Below are positions 1-7,284 of a DNA stretch of 15,595 bases, piece by piece (within the stretch, counting starts at the first letter, position 1; each line of letters opens with the position of its first letter). The position numbers and the translations under genes were made by a program. The stretch is from Phycisphaerae bacterium (GTDB lineage: Bacteria > Planctomycetota > Phycisphaerae > JAAYCJ01). The notes beneath the pieces are model-generated. The model saw nothing but the letters and a program-made list of their open reading frames with translations. It did not search any database and was not told the DNA's origin. Location of the stretch: the NCBI GenBank assembly GCA_012514125.1, contig JAAZAW010000371.1, positions 1 through 15,595 on the forward strand, written 5' to 3'.

Positions 1-2
1 AA

Positions 3-398
3 CTCTGGCTTCGCATGTCCCGCTATTTCCCTTTCTGCTACATCGATCAGTCTTTGACCTTTTACAATATCCACAGTGGAAATCTGACCCAACAACCCGA
101 ACTCCAGGAACTTTTCCGACGTAACAACCGCCGCGCCCTGCAAAAAGAGCTGAATTGGGAACAGGACCCAAAGTTTCGCCGAATCATCGAAGACCAGATT
201 CGCCAAAACTGGGAAACGGAACTTTTCCACCAACTCGCTCAAGCCGATAAAACACAACTACAACAAACCCTGAACGATGCCCGATCCCAAGGCTGGTGTT
301 CCACAAAAAAATCCATGAGACGAATCAAAATTCTCGATCACACCGGACCTTCAACGGCACTGATCATAAATAAATTACTCAAGGGACTGGGCCGATGA
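3..398 (+). CDS. Family-2 glycosyltransferase, C-terminal part only (cut by window edge)
   Basis: The reading frame is open from base 3 and runs off the left edge, so the ATG at base 15 is an internal methionine. The first visible residues, LWLRMSRYFPFCYIDQSLTF followed by YNIHSGN, match the usual end of the GT-A fold in family-2 glycosyltransferases (a D-x-D-L-W-L-R-type segment, then a 'Y-x-x-H-x-x-N' segment). The nucleotide-binding and DXD motifs would lie upstream and cannot be seen. After this motif comes a hydrophilic, glutamine-rich, probably helical tail of about 90 residues. Its stop overlaps the next start (ATGA at 395-398), so it belongs to the same operon. Its coding strand has more C than G, the opposite of the operon genes after base 660. 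Family assignment is good; donor and acceptor are unknown. Confidence 0.8.
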   Translation, partial: LWLRMSRYFPFCYIDQSLTFYNIHSGNLTQQPELQELFRRNNRRALQKELNWEQDPKFRRIIEDQIRQNWETELFHQLAQADKTQLQQTLNDARSQGWCSTKKSMRRIKILDHTGPSTALIINKLLKGLGR

Positions 399-1582
399 AA
401 AAATCATACAAAATAGGCGTTGACGCCCGAACAATCTTCGCGCCGACCCGGCGAGGCATCGGAAAAACCCTTGTTGAGGTGTATCGCCGACTCGCGATTT
501 GTCATGACAACTGGGAATTTTTGCTCTTTTTTCAGTACACAAACGTGAAACAATCGTCAAAAAATTACACAAATGTGAAACTTAAAAATAACACATTTGT
601 GGAGAATCCCTTTGAAAATTACACAAACGTGAAACTTTTTCCCATCGATTTTCCCGGGGATCGTTGGAATTTTTGGGAGGAGATTCGTTTGCCGTTGGCT
701 GCGAAAATTAACGGTATTGATATTTTGCATTGTCCTGCCAATACCGCTCCGCGTTATCCCTGTGTGCCGATGGTGGTGACGATTCATGATTTGATTCCGC
801 TTGAACCGGAGTTTTCGATACCTGAAAGTGAACGATGGGGCGAGAGTGTAAGTCGGGCGGTCAGGAAGGCGTGTCGGATCATCACGCCCAGCGGGTATAC
901 CCGCGATAAAATAGTGCAGAGGTTTGGCGTAGAGGCCGATAAATTAATAGTGAATCACTGGGCGCCGGATAGCGCTTGCCGGGAGGTTCGCGACCCGTCG
1001 GAACTGGCACGAGTCAAAGTCCAATATGGTTTACGTGCATCGCAGGAGTATGTTTTGGGGTTCGGCGCGGCTGATCCTCGAAAGAATACCGAACGTATCC
1101 TCTTGTCGTGGAAACAGTTACCAAAAACTTTGCTGGACCGATATGTTTTGCTTCTGGTTGGGATTCAAGACTCGGCGATGTCGAAATTCAGGTCTTTGGC
1201 GGACAAGCTGGAGCTTAGAAGTCGTTGCGTTTTAAAGGGTTATGCTGCCGAAGAGGATTTGCCCGCACTTTTAAGCGGGGCGGAGGCATTGTGTTACCCT
1301 TCGCTGAGCGAAGGGTTTGGGTTGCCGATTCTCGATGCGTTTGTCTGTCAAACACCGGTGCTTACGAGCACGACGACGAGCCTGCCGGAGGTGGCGGGAG
1401 AGGCGGCGGTGCTGGTGGAGCCGACCGATCCGGCGGCGATTGCGGGCGGTTTATGTAAAATTTTGGAAGATAAGGAATTAAGAGAAAAACTCGTTCGGTT
1501 TGGGAGTGCCCGGTTAGAAAATTTCACCTGGGAAGCTTGTGTGGAACGGGTTGGCCGTTGTTTTGAAGAGGCGCTGGAGTAA
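395..1582 (+). CDS. GT4-family glycosyltransferase carrying an in-frame repeat insertion
   Basis: The 395-residue product resembles GT4 (GT-B fold) mannosyltransferase-like enzymes that add a sugar from a nucleotide donor to a lipid-linked glycan at the cytoplasmic face. The N-terminal domain shows GVDAR (8-12), LPLAAK and HCPANTAP (112-119), and VTIHDLIPLEP (128-138). The C-terminal domain has GFGAADPRKNTERIL (222-235) and SEGFGLPILDAF (305-316). The last is the EX7E donor motif, but its second glutamate is Asp314. Residues 47-81 hold three YTNVK copies (Tyr48, Tyr58, Tyr76) plus a degenerate NNTFVEN. This stretch replaces a normally short variable loop before the FPGDRWNFWE segment and is encoded by near-palindromic DNA repeats. 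The start overlaps the previous stop. Strand composition changes near base 650 inside the gene. GT family assignment is strong; the sugar is unknown. Confidence 0.88.
   Translation: MKKSYKIGVDARTIFAPTRRGIGKTLVEVYRRLAICHDNWEFLLFFQYTNVKQSSKNYTNVKLKNNTFVENPFENYTNVKLFPIDFPGDRWNFWEEIRLPLAAKINGIDILHCPANTAPRYPCVPMVVTIHDLIPLEPEFSIPESERWGESVSRAVRKACRIITPSGYTRDKIVQRFGVEADKLIVNHWAPDSACREVRDPSELARVKVQYGLRASQEYVLGFGAADPRKNTERILLSWKQLPKTLLDRYVLLLVGIQDSAMSKFRSLADKLELRSRCVLKGYAAEEDLPALLSGAEALCYPSLSEGFGLPILDAFVCQTPVLTSTTTSLPEVAGEAAVLVEPTDPAAIAGGLCKILEDKELREKLVRFGSARLENFTWEACVERVGRCFEEALE
535..637 (+). repeat. In-frame array of four near-palindromic 16-mers
   Basis: Four copies of a core CACAAAYGTG lie at 535-550, 565-580, 589-604 (inverted, degenerate) and 619-634. 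The two best copies extend to TTACACAAAYGTGAAACTT. Each is a near palindrome (TTxCACAAATGTGxAA). Centres are spaced 30, 24 and 30 bp, all multiples of three, so the reading frame is kept and the direct copies encode YTNVK. Such in-frame palindromes recall the palindromic elements that insert into Rickettsia genes, but no relation is shown. The array could equally be a cluster of protein-binding sites. Confidence 0.8.
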
Positions 1583-1598
1583 GAGAGTTGGTGAGCGT

Positions 1599-2792
1599 AT
1601 GGCTGGGTTGAGATGGTTGTTTGTGACGACGGATTATCCTTGGCCTTTGAATCATGGGACGCGGCTTAGGGTTTATCATTTCAGCCGGACACTCGCGGCG
1701 ATGGGGGACGAGGTGTCGGTTTTGTCTTATGCGACGGAGGATGCGGAAGGATCGCGGGCGTATGAGGGGGCGGGGGTGGAGATGCGGATGGTGGAGGGGA
1801 GGGTGCGGCAGCGGGGGGAGGGTCGGTGTTTTTTTGGGCCTTATGTTTATGATCCGAATTTTGGGGAGCGGTTGGAGGCGATTTCTGGGGGGTATGATGT
1901 GGTGGTGTTGGTACGGCCTGGTGTGATTCAGTATGCGCGTGAGGCGAGGGGGGCGGGGTGTGTGGTTGCGGATATGGTGGATGACGCGATAGTGGCGGAG
2001 CGGGGGAGCTTGTGGTCGGATTTTCGGGTTGGGGTGTTTTTTCGGCGGTTGAAATTTCTGGTGGGGGAGTATGTGTACGAGAAGCGATTTGCCCGCGGGA
2101 TCGATTCTTTTATTTTTGTCAGTGAGCGGGACAGTATGAGTTTTGGGAGGCGGCATGGTGGGGTGAAGGTGGTGACGATTCCGAACGGGGTGGATGCGGG
2201 ATATTTTGGGAGTGGTCTGGACCAGGAAGAAGAGGGGCGGGCGACGGTGATGTTTTTGGGGAATATGGATCATCCGCCTAATGAGGCGGGGGCGAGGTAT
2301 TTGCTGGATGAGATCGGACCGAAGATTGCGGAGCGGGTTCCGGAGGTGGAGTTTTTGATTGTGGGGAGTAATCCATCGGAGGCGATTCGAGGGAAGAGGG
2401 GGAAGAATGTTTGCGTGACGGGATGGGTGGAGGATGTTCGTTTTTATTTTCGGAGATCGACGGTGGTTTTGCTGCCGATGCAGACGGGGACGGGGATTAA
2501 GAATAAGCTGTTGGAGGCATGGGCGAGCGGGAAGGCGGTGGTGGGGACGTCTTTGGCGTGTCAGGGAGTGCCGGCGCGGGATGGGGAGAATATATTGATG
2601 GGTGAGACGGCGGGGGAGCTTGCGGATGCGACGGTGAGATTGCTTGAGGATGAGAGTCTGAGGAAGAAAATCGGTGCGGCGGGGCGGGCGACGGTGGAGG
2701 AGAGGTTGACGTGGGAGAAGATGGGGGAGGAGTTACGGGGGAAGATATTGAATCGGCAAGACGCTAAGAAGAGAAGAGGTGTGAAGGTGTGA
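1599..2792 (+). CDS. GT4 sugar transferase, PEP-CTERM/exosortase-associated type
   Basis: The 397-residue GT-B enzyme starts LRWLFVTTDYPWPLNHGTRL, the N-terminus typical of sugar transferases described from PEP-CTERM/EpsH (exosortase) loci (TIGR03087-like, recognised from memory). Further marks are FLGNMDHPPNEAGARYL (219-235), the VTGWVEDVRFYF segment (273-284) and the donor site GTGIKNKLLEAWASGK (297-312) with Glu306. It probably adds a sugar to the lipid-linked unit in the cytoplasm. The ATG at 1599 was chosen because the family N-terminus begins there. A GTG at 1539 in the same frame would add 20 residues inside the upstream gene, and ribosome-site evidence for either is weak. The last residues, NRQDAKKRRGVKV, come from a dispersed repeat that supplies the stop codon. 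C is very rare on the coding strand. Confidence 0.87.
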   Translation: MAGLRWLFVTTDYPWPLNHGTRLRVYHFSRTLAAMGDEVSVLSYATEDAEGSRAYEGAGVEMRMVEGRVRQRGEGRCFFGPYVYDPNFGERLEAISGGYDVVVLVRPGVIQYAREARGAGCVVADMVDDAIVAERGSLWSDFRVGVFFRRLKFLVGEYVYEKRFARGIDSFIFVSERDSMSFGRRHGGVKVVTIPNGVDAGYFGSGLDQEEEGRATVMFLGNMDHPPNEAGARYLLDEIGPKIAERVPEVEFLIVGSNPSEAIRGKRGKNVCVTGWVEDVRFYFRRSTVVLLPMQTGTGIKNKLLEAWASGKAVVGTSLACQGVPARDGENILMGETAGELADATVRLLEDESLRKKIGAAGRATVEERLTWEKMGEELRGKILNRQDAKKRRGVKV

Positions 2793-2812
2793 AGGTGGGA
2801 GGGAGATTTTTG
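2749..2812 (+). repeat. NRQDAK-type dispersed repeat with GAAGGTGTGAAGGTG tail, copy 1
   Basis: The sequence around AATCGGCAAGACGCTAAG (2751-2768), followed by GAAGAGAAGAGG and a GAAGGTGTGAAGGTG run, aligns with a second copy at 6541-6640. It forms the 3' end of the glycosyltransferase gene and runs into the 57-base gap before the next gene. Similar 'ACCGCCAAGACG' repeats are, from memory, common in planctomycete and other environmental genomes. The element itself is not characterised here. Confidence 0.65.
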
Positions 2813-2836
2813 GGGTTGGATTTGGTTTTTTTTGCT

Positions 2837-2842
2837 AAGGAG
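2837..2842 (+). promoter_or_regulatory. Ribosome binding site AAGGAG
   Basis: AAGGAG lies 7 bases before the ATG at 2850 and fixes the start of the polymerase/ligase gene. It is one of the few strong Shine-Dalgarno sites in the operon and follows a T8 run at 2826-2833. Confidence 0.75.
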
Positions 2843-2849
2843 CTAGGAA

Positions 2850-4181
2850 ATGCAGGGTTATTTTTCTAAGCAGATGATTTTCCTGGTTTGTACGATGGGA
2901 TTTTTTACGGTTCGGTCGTTTGTCGATCCGTTTTGGGGAGTGCTGATGTATTATGGGCTTGCGGTGCTGCGGCCTCAGGCGATCTGGGATTGGGCGTTGC
3001 CGGAGTTTCGCTGGTCGCTTCTGGCGGCGCTTGTGGCGATCGTGACGACGATTTTGAATGCCTCTTCGGTGAAGAAGGTGAATCAGTTTCGATTTTTGAC
3101 TTTGACGATTTTGTTCGGCGGGTGCTTGTTTTTGAGCTATTGTCTGGCGAATGATCAGGTGGTCGCGGGACGGTATGGTTGGGAATACGCGAAGATTCTT
3201 TTGATGGTGATTATTGCGAGTTATGTGGTTCGGGAGAAATGGCATATTCGGTATTTGGGGTGGATGATTTTTCTTTGTTTGACGTATCTGGTTTATGAGG
3301 TGAATTTGCAGTATTTGATTGACAGGCGGCTTGACATTTATAACCGAGGGTATGGGGGGTTGGATAATAACGGGGCGGCGTTGATGTTGGCGATGGTTGC
3401 TCCGTTTTGTTATTACTATTTTTTTGCGGGCAGGCGTTGGTGGCGTTGGGGATTTTTATTTTGTTTGATTTCGACGTTTCACGCGGTGATGCTGACTCAG
3501 TCGCGTGGGGCGATGCTCAGTACGCTGGTGGTCATGTTGGGGATTTTGGTTACGAGGGCGCGGAAGAAATTTTTGAAGACCATGTTTATCGGGGTGGTGT
3601 TGGGGTTCGCGGTTTTATATTTGGCGGGTCCTGATATTCGGATGCGATTTTTGTCGATTACAGGTCCGGAGCGTGACGCTTCGTCGCAATCGCGGCTGGA
3701 CAGTTGGAAGGCGGGGTGGCGGATTGCGTGGGATTATCCGTGGTTTGGCGCGGGGATTCGGAACGCGAATTTGCTGGCGGAGCAATATGGTGCGGATATG
3801 AAGGGCAGGACGATTCATAATGTTTATATTCAGATCGCGGCGGATGTGGGATTTCCGGCGGCGGTGATTTATGTGAGTTTATTGGGTTTTGCATTCTGGC
3901 GACTTGGCAGGGCGATTCGTATGACGCGGGGTAGTTTGGAGGATATGGAGGATCGATGGTTTCATTACACTTGCCGGGCGTCGATATGGAGTTTGGGGAT
4001 TTTTTCGATTGGGGCGTTATTTTTGTCGTTGGAGACGTTTGAGTTGTGTTATTTGATTATTTTGATCGGTGCGGTGGCGCCTTCGTTGGCGAGTCAGGGA
4101 AATGAGGAGAGGCAGGAGTTGGATGTCGAGGCGGCTGAGCGGAAGCGTGTTAAGATTTCGACGGAAGGACTTTCGACGTGA
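2850..4181 (+). CDS. O-antigen ligase/Wzy-like membrane protein, exosortase-associated type
   Basis: The 443-residue protein has about ten to twelve hydrophobic segments, for example residues 8-20, 28-40, 55-70, 83-100, 115-127, 176-192, 200-212, 222-235, 243-260, 329-349 and 380-412. It carries the O-antigen ligase/polymerase signatures: TQSRGAML (216-223), SRLDSWKAGWRIAWDYPWFG (281-300) and TIHNVYIQ (321-328). His323 sits where ligases have an essential histidine. The N-terminal block VDPFWGVLMYYGLAVLRPQ resembles the extra N-terminal region of the 'putative O-glycosylation ligase' family tied to exosortase A loci (family recall). The expected role is polymerising a lipid-linked repeat unit or transferring it to an acceptor at the outer face of the inner membrane. 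A charged cytoplasmic tail follows residue 415. Its TGA overlaps the next GTG (GTGA at 4178-4181). Polymerase versus ligase cannot be decided from sequence alone. Confidence 0.85.
   Translation: MQGYFSKQMIFLVCTMGFFTVRSFVDPFWGVLMYYGLAVLRPQAIWDWALPEFRWSLLAALVAIVTTILNASSVKKVNQFRFLTLTILFGGCLFLSYCLANDQVVAGRYGWEYAKILLMVIIASYVVREKWHIRYLGWMIFLCLTYLVYEVNLQYLIDRRLDIYNRGYGGLDNNGAALMLAMVAPFCYYYFFAGRRWWRWGFLFCLISTFHAVMLTQSRGAMLSTLVVMLGILVTRARKKFLKTMFIGVVLGFAVLYLAGPDIRMRFLSITGPERDASSQSRLDSWKAGWRIAWDYPWFGAGIRNANLLAEQYGADMKGRTIHNVYIQIAADVGFPAAVIYVSLLGFAFWRLGRAIRMTRGSLEDMEDRWFHYTCRASIWSLGIFSIGALFLSLETFELCYLIILIGAVAPSLASQGNEERQELDVEAAERKRVKISTEGLST
4163..4169 (+). promoter_or_regulatory. Ribosome binding site GGAAGGA favouring the GTG start
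   Basis: GGAAGGA lies 8 bases before the GTG at 4178, inside the end of the ligase-like gene. In-frame ATG codons at 4211 and 4250 have poorer upstream sites. Together with the GTGA stop/start overlap this favours 4178. Confidence 0.55.
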
Positions 4182-5374
4182 GGGAGTTGCGTTGCGATTC
4201 TGAGAAGACGATGAGGAAGGAAGAAGAGCTTGTAACGAAGAGACGATCGATGCGTGTGCTTCAGGTGGTGCATGGGATGAAGCGGGCGGGGGCGGAACAG
4301 CTTGTGTTTGAGATGGCGCGTGCGAATTGTGGGAAGATGGAGACGGCGATTCTTTGTCTGGACGAGGAAGGTGAGTTGGCGGAAAGGCTGAGAGAGGAAG
4401 GGGTGAAGGTTTATTTTACCCGTCGGCGGGCGGGGTTGGATTGGGGGCAGGCTAGAAAGATTGCGGAGGTGATTCGTGAGTTTGGTCCTGAGGTGATTCA
4501 TTGTCATCAGTATACTCCGTTTTTTTATGGAGCGATGGGAAGGTGGCTGGCGGGGCAGGGTCGGATTTTGTTCACGGAGCATGGGCGACATTATCCGGAT
4601 GTGGTGGGGTGGAAGCATCGGATGTTTAATTGGGGATGGCTTGGGCGGCAGGCGGAGGCGATTACGGCGGTGTGTGAGTTTTCGCGGGGGCGATTGATCG
4701 AGAAGGAAGGGATGCCGGCGGAGAAGGTGGAGGTGGTTTATAACGGGGTGGATGTGGAGCGATTTTGCAGAGGCGAAGAGCGTGGGCGGATTCGTGCGGA
4801 GATGGGTGTGGGGGAGGATGCGGTGGTAATGGTGCAGGTGGGGACGTTTCGGAAGGTGAAGGACCAGGCGACGGCGATTCGTGCGTTTGTGAAGGTGCGT
4901 GAGAGATTTTCGACGGCGCGGATGGTGTTTGTGGGGGATGGGCCTGAGTTGGGGAGTTGCAGGAAGCTGGCGAAGGAGTTGGGGGTTGATGGGGCGATTA
5001 ATTTTTTGGGGCAGAGAGAGGATGTTGAGGCAATTTTGAGCGGGGCGGATTTGATGGTGATGACGAGTTTGTCGGAGGCGCATAGTGTGTCACTGCTGGA
5101 GGGGATGTCGGCGAGGTTGGCGGTGGTGGCGACGAGTGTTGGGGGAGTGCCGGAGACGGTGGAGGATGGGAAGACGGGGGTGTTGGTGAAGGGGGGGGAT
5201 GTGGAGTCTGTGGCGGGGGGGATGATGGAATTGATTGGGGATGGTGGGAAGCGAAGGCGGATGGGGCAGCGGGGGTATGAGCGGGTTTTGGAATATTTTT
5301 CGCGTGAGAAAATGCATGGCCGGTATTGGGAGATTTATTGCAAGCTTGCAGGTTGGGAGGTTGAAGGTGAGTGA
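4178..5374 (+). CDS. GT4-family glycosyltransferase
   Basis: The product has 398 residues from the GTG start. The core begins at MRVLQVVHGMKRAGAEQLVF (25-44), the N-terminal nucleotide-sugar enzyme fold with a GGAE-like loop. ITAVCEFSR, VEVVYNGVDVERF (184-196), VGTFRKVKDQATAIRAF (221-237) and VFVGDGPE (250-257) follow. The EX7E donor motif is intact (Glu300 and Glu308 in SLSEAHSVSLLEGMS). It should transfer one sugar during cytoplasmic assembly of the repeat unit. Homologues usually begin at the MRVLQV segment, so the ATG at 4250 is a real alternative start; the 24 extra residues are charged and look non-conserved. The C-terminus overlaps the next gene by 8 bases. G8 and G7 runs (5191-5198, 5215-5221) lie in the reading frame, which is intact as given. 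Confidence 0.87.
   Translation: MRELRCDSEKTMRKEEELVTKRRSMRVLQVVHGMKRAGAEQLVFEMARANCGKMETAILCLDEEGELAERLREEGVKVYFTRRRAGLDWGQARKIAEVIREFGPEVIHCHQYTPFFYGAMGRWLAGQGRILFTEHGRHYPDVVGWKHRMFNWGWLGRQAEAITAVCEFSRGRLIEKEGMPAEKVEVVYNGVDVERFCRGEERGRIRAEMGVGEDAVVMVQVGTFRKVKDQATAIRAFVKVRERFSTARMVFVGDGPELGSCRKLAKELGVDGAINFLGQREDVEAILSGADLMVMTSLSEAHSVSLLEGMSARLAVVATSVGGVPETVEDGKTGVLVKGGDVESVAGGMMELIGDGGKRRRMGQRGYERVLEYFSREKMHGRYWEIYCKLAGWEVEGE
5355..5360 (+). promoter_or_regulatory. Ribosome binding site GGGAGG deciding a GTG start
   Basis: GGGAGG lies 6 bases before the GTG at 5367 and within the previous gene. It supports the short, overlapping start over the farther upstream ATG at 5235, whose predicted N-terminus is glycine-rich and out of family. 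Confidence 0.6.
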
Positions 5375-6491
5375 GGAAAGGCAGGTTCGAGTGTTGCATG
5401 TTCGGACGGTTTGCGGGACGGGCGGCGGGCCTGATAAGACGATTTTGAAGTCGTGCGAGTATTTGGATCGTCGGGGGCATTTTGCGCACGCGTTTTATAT
5501 GATGGATCGAGCGAGCGATCCTGGAGAGATTGCATCGTCGGCGAGGGCGATGGGGATTGTGATGAATGCGGCGATGGAAGATGGAGCGGTGTGCTGGAAG
5601 ACGCTGGCGGAGCTTGATCATTTGTTGGGGGTGGGGGGGTATGATATTGTTCATACGCATGATTATAAGTCGAATGTTTTGGCGAGGCTGATGCGGGCGA
5701 GGCATCGGTATCGGATTGTGGCGACGGCGCATGGGTATAATGGGACGACTCGGCGGGAGATTTTTTACTATGGGCTTGAGCGGTGGATGTTTCGGTATGT
5801 GGACGCGGTGGTGACGCCGACGGTGGGGATGAGGAATTATCTTTTGCGGTGCGGGATTGGTACGGATCGGATGTGTGTGATTCGGAATGGGATCGAGACG
5901 GCGGGTTGGGAGCGGGTTGTGAGGAATGGGCAGGGGGGGAAGGCGAGGCTGGTGTATGTGGGGCGGCTGAGCGAAGAGAAAGATTTGCCGAATTTGCTTG
6001 GTGCGGTGGAGATTTTGCGAGGCAGAGGGAAGGATGTGGAGTTGCTGATCGCGGGGGATGGGGCTGATCGCGGGCGATTGGAAGGGATGATCGAGGCGAA
6101 GGGGCTTGGCGGGTGTGTGAGGATGCTGGGGTATGTGAAGGATGTGATGGGTGTTTTGGCGGGGGCGGATGTGATGGTGAATCCGAGCAGGACGGAGTGT
6201 ATGCCGAATTCGATATTGGAGGCGATGTGGGCGGGGGTGCCGGTGGTGGCGACGGACGTGGGGGGGGTGGGTGAGATGCTGGAGGATGGTGTGGAGGGGG
6301 TGCTGGTTCGGGGAGGAGATTCGGCGGAGCTGGCTAGGGGGATTGAGCGGGTGATTGACGATAGGGTGTTTGCGGAAACGCTGGCGGAGAAGGCGAGGGC
6401 GAGGGTGATGAGAGAGTTTACGTTTGAGGGGCATATGGAGATGACGATGGCGTTGTATCGGAGGGTGATGGGGAGAAGAGTTAGAAGTTAG
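5367..6491 (+). CDS. GT4-family glycosyltransferase
   Basis: The 374-residue product starts at a GTG chosen from the GGGAGG site and from homology: VRVLHVRTVCGTGGGPDKTI (7-26) is the N-terminal glycine-rich loop of GT4 enzymes. IVHTHDYKSNVLARL (94-108), IVATAHGYNG (117-126), VIRNGIETA (171-179), LVYVGRLSEEKDLPNLLGAV (195-214) and LLIAGDGADRGRLE (226-239) follow. The donor motif is SRTECMPNSILEAMWAGVPVV, with Glu277 and Glu285 forming EX7E. It overlaps the preceding gene by 8 bases, implying translational coupling. The last residues, RRVRS, and the stop are encoded by the repetitive AGAAGTTAGAAG tract that fills the gap downstream. It contains G7-G8 runs at 5633-5639, 5933-5939 and 6260-6267. 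Sugar specificity is unknown. Confidence 0.87.
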   Translation: MSEERQVRVLHVRTVCGTGGGPDKTILKSCEYLDRRGHFAHAFYMMDRASDPGEIASSARAMGIVMNAAMEDGAVCWKTLAELDHLLGVGGYDIVHTHDYKSNVLARLMRARHRYRIVATAHGYNGTTRREIFYYGLERWMFRYVDAVVTPTVGMRNYLLRCGIGTDRMCVIRNGIETAGWERVVRNGQGGKARLVYVGRLSEEKDLPNLLGAVEILRGRGKDVELLIAGDGADRGRLEGMIEAKGLGGCVRMLGYVKDVMGVLAGADVMVNPSRTECMPNSILEAMWAGVPVVATDVGGVGEMLEDGVEGVLVRGGDSAELARGIERVIDDRVFAETLAEKARARVMREFTFEGHMEMTMALYRRVMGRRVRS

Positions 6492-6660
6492 AAGATAGAA
6501 GATAGAAGTTGGAAATTAAAAGTTGGAAGTTGGAAGAGGTTGAACCGCCAAGACGGTAAGGACGGGGAGAAGAGAAGAAGTGGGAAGGTGTGAAGGTGAG
6601 AAGGTAGGAAAGTGAAAAGGTGGGAAGGTGAAAAAAAGTTTGAAGGTGTGGAGAGTTTGG
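6473..6660 (+). repeat. Low-complexity AGAAGTTR tract plus NRQDAK-type repeat, copy 2
   Basis: Starting in the last codons of the upstream gene, GTTAGAAGTTAGAAG, GATAGAAGATAGAAG and GTTGGAAGTTGGAAG units run to about 6538. Then come GAACCGCCAAGACGGTAAGG (6542-6561), AGAAGAGAAGAAG and several GAAGGTG/GAAGGTGAG units up to about 6650. The second half matches the repeat at 2749-2812. The whole gap between the glycosyltransferase and acyltransferase genes is repeat; no gene, promoter or clear hairpin was found in it. Confidence 0.7.
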
Positions 6661-6665
6661 AGAGG
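6659..6665 (+). promoter_or_regulatory. Ribosome binding site GGAGAGG before ATG 6670
   Basis: GGAGAGGTGAT immediately precedes the ATG at 6670, matching the AGGTGAT part of a full Shine-Dalgarno sequence. It supports this ATG over the GTG at 6628, which lies in repeat DNA. Confidence 0.6.
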
Positions 6666-6669
6666 TGAT

Positions 6670-7284
6670 ATGAGGGAGTTGATTAAGATGATGATGGAGA
6701 TGTTGGCGGAGGTGTGTATTTGGTTTTGGTGGGGGATGTTTGAGATTCGGAGACGGACGATGGGGGCGGATCGTGCGTGCGCGGCGGTGGGGCAACGCGG
6801 GTCGCGGTGGACCGGAGTTTGGGGAGAATATTTGCGGCGGAAACTTTATGGGAGGATGATTCGGAAAATGGGGGAAGGTGTGGTGATTTCTTTTGGGACG
6901 GTGTTGACGAAATCGACGATCGAGTTGGGGGGGCGAGTTTATATTGGGGCGTATTGCTTGCTGGGGGATGTGCGTGTGGGAGCGGATACGTTGATTGGGG
7001 ATCAGGTGAATATTCCGAGTGGGGGCAGGCAGCATGGGATGGGGCGGCTTGATGTGCCGATGCGGGAGCAGGAGGGAGAGTTGCGGACGATTTGTATTGG
7101 GGACGATTGCTGGATTGGGAGCGGGTCGGTGGTGATGGCGAATGTGGGGAATCATTGTGTGGTGGGGGCGGGGAGTGTGGTGACGCGAGAGGTTGAGGAT
7201 TATAAGATTGTGGCGGGGAATCCGGCGAGGGTGATTGGAGATCGGCGAGAGAAGGCGGAAGGGACGGCAGAGATATGGGTGTAG
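6670..7284 (+). CDS. Hexapeptide-repeat (left-handed beta-helix) acyltransferase
   Basis: The 204-residue protein resembles the CysE/WcaF/NodL acetyltransferase group, which O- or N-acylates sugars using acyl-CoA and acts as a trimer. After an N-terminal helical, tryptophan-rich segment (1-70), imperfect hexapeptide repeats run from about residue 72 (VVISFGTVL, IELGGRVYIGAYCLLGDVRVGADTLIG). A protruding loop with GGRQHGM (118-124) holds the likely catalytic His122. The closing coil is CIGDDCWIGSGSVVMANVGN then VVGAGSVVTREVEDYKIVAGNPARVIG. This C-terminal block is diagnostic of the family. It most likely acetylates a sugar of the polysaccharide made by the neighbouring enzymes. Its end overlaps the next gene by 10 bases. 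An upstream GTG (6628) would add 14 residues encoded by repeat DNA. Confidence 0.85.
   Translation: MRELIKMMMEMLAEVCIWFWWGMFEIRRRTMGADRACAAVGQRGSRWTGVWGEYLRRKLYGRMIRKMGEGVVISFGTVLTKSTIELGGRVYIGAYCLLGDVRVGADTLIGDQVNIPSGGRQHGMGRLDVPMREQEGELRTICIGDDCWIGSGSVVMANVGNHCVVGAGSVVTREVEDYKIVAGNPARVIGDRREKAEGTAEIWV

Noticed and set aside
535..637. CRISPR-like array
   Set aside because: The repeats are only about 16-19 bp and divergent, one copy is inverted, the spacers are about 8-14 bp, and the whole lies in an open reading frame with no cas gene in the window.
1336..1338. Asp314 in place of the second Glu of the EX7E motif in the 395-1582 enzyme, as a sign of inactivity
   Set aside because: The rest of the donor site is intact and Asp is a mild change. 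The sequence alone does not support loss of activity.
5235..5366. Upstream extension of the 5367 glycosyltransferase to an ATG at 5235
   Set aside because: It would overlap the previous gene by 140 bases and add a glycine/methionine-rich segment not typical of GT4 enzymes. The GTG at 5367 has a good ribosome site and fits the family N-terminus.
4998..6434. 478-codon open frame on the minus strand opposite the glycosyltransferase genes, and many similar antisense frames between 1524 and 8914
   Set aside because: Their products are His/Pro/Arg-rich and low in complexity. They exist because the strong G/T-ending codon bias of the plus-strand genes leaves almost no reverse-strand stops. The plus-strand proteins have clear family motifs.
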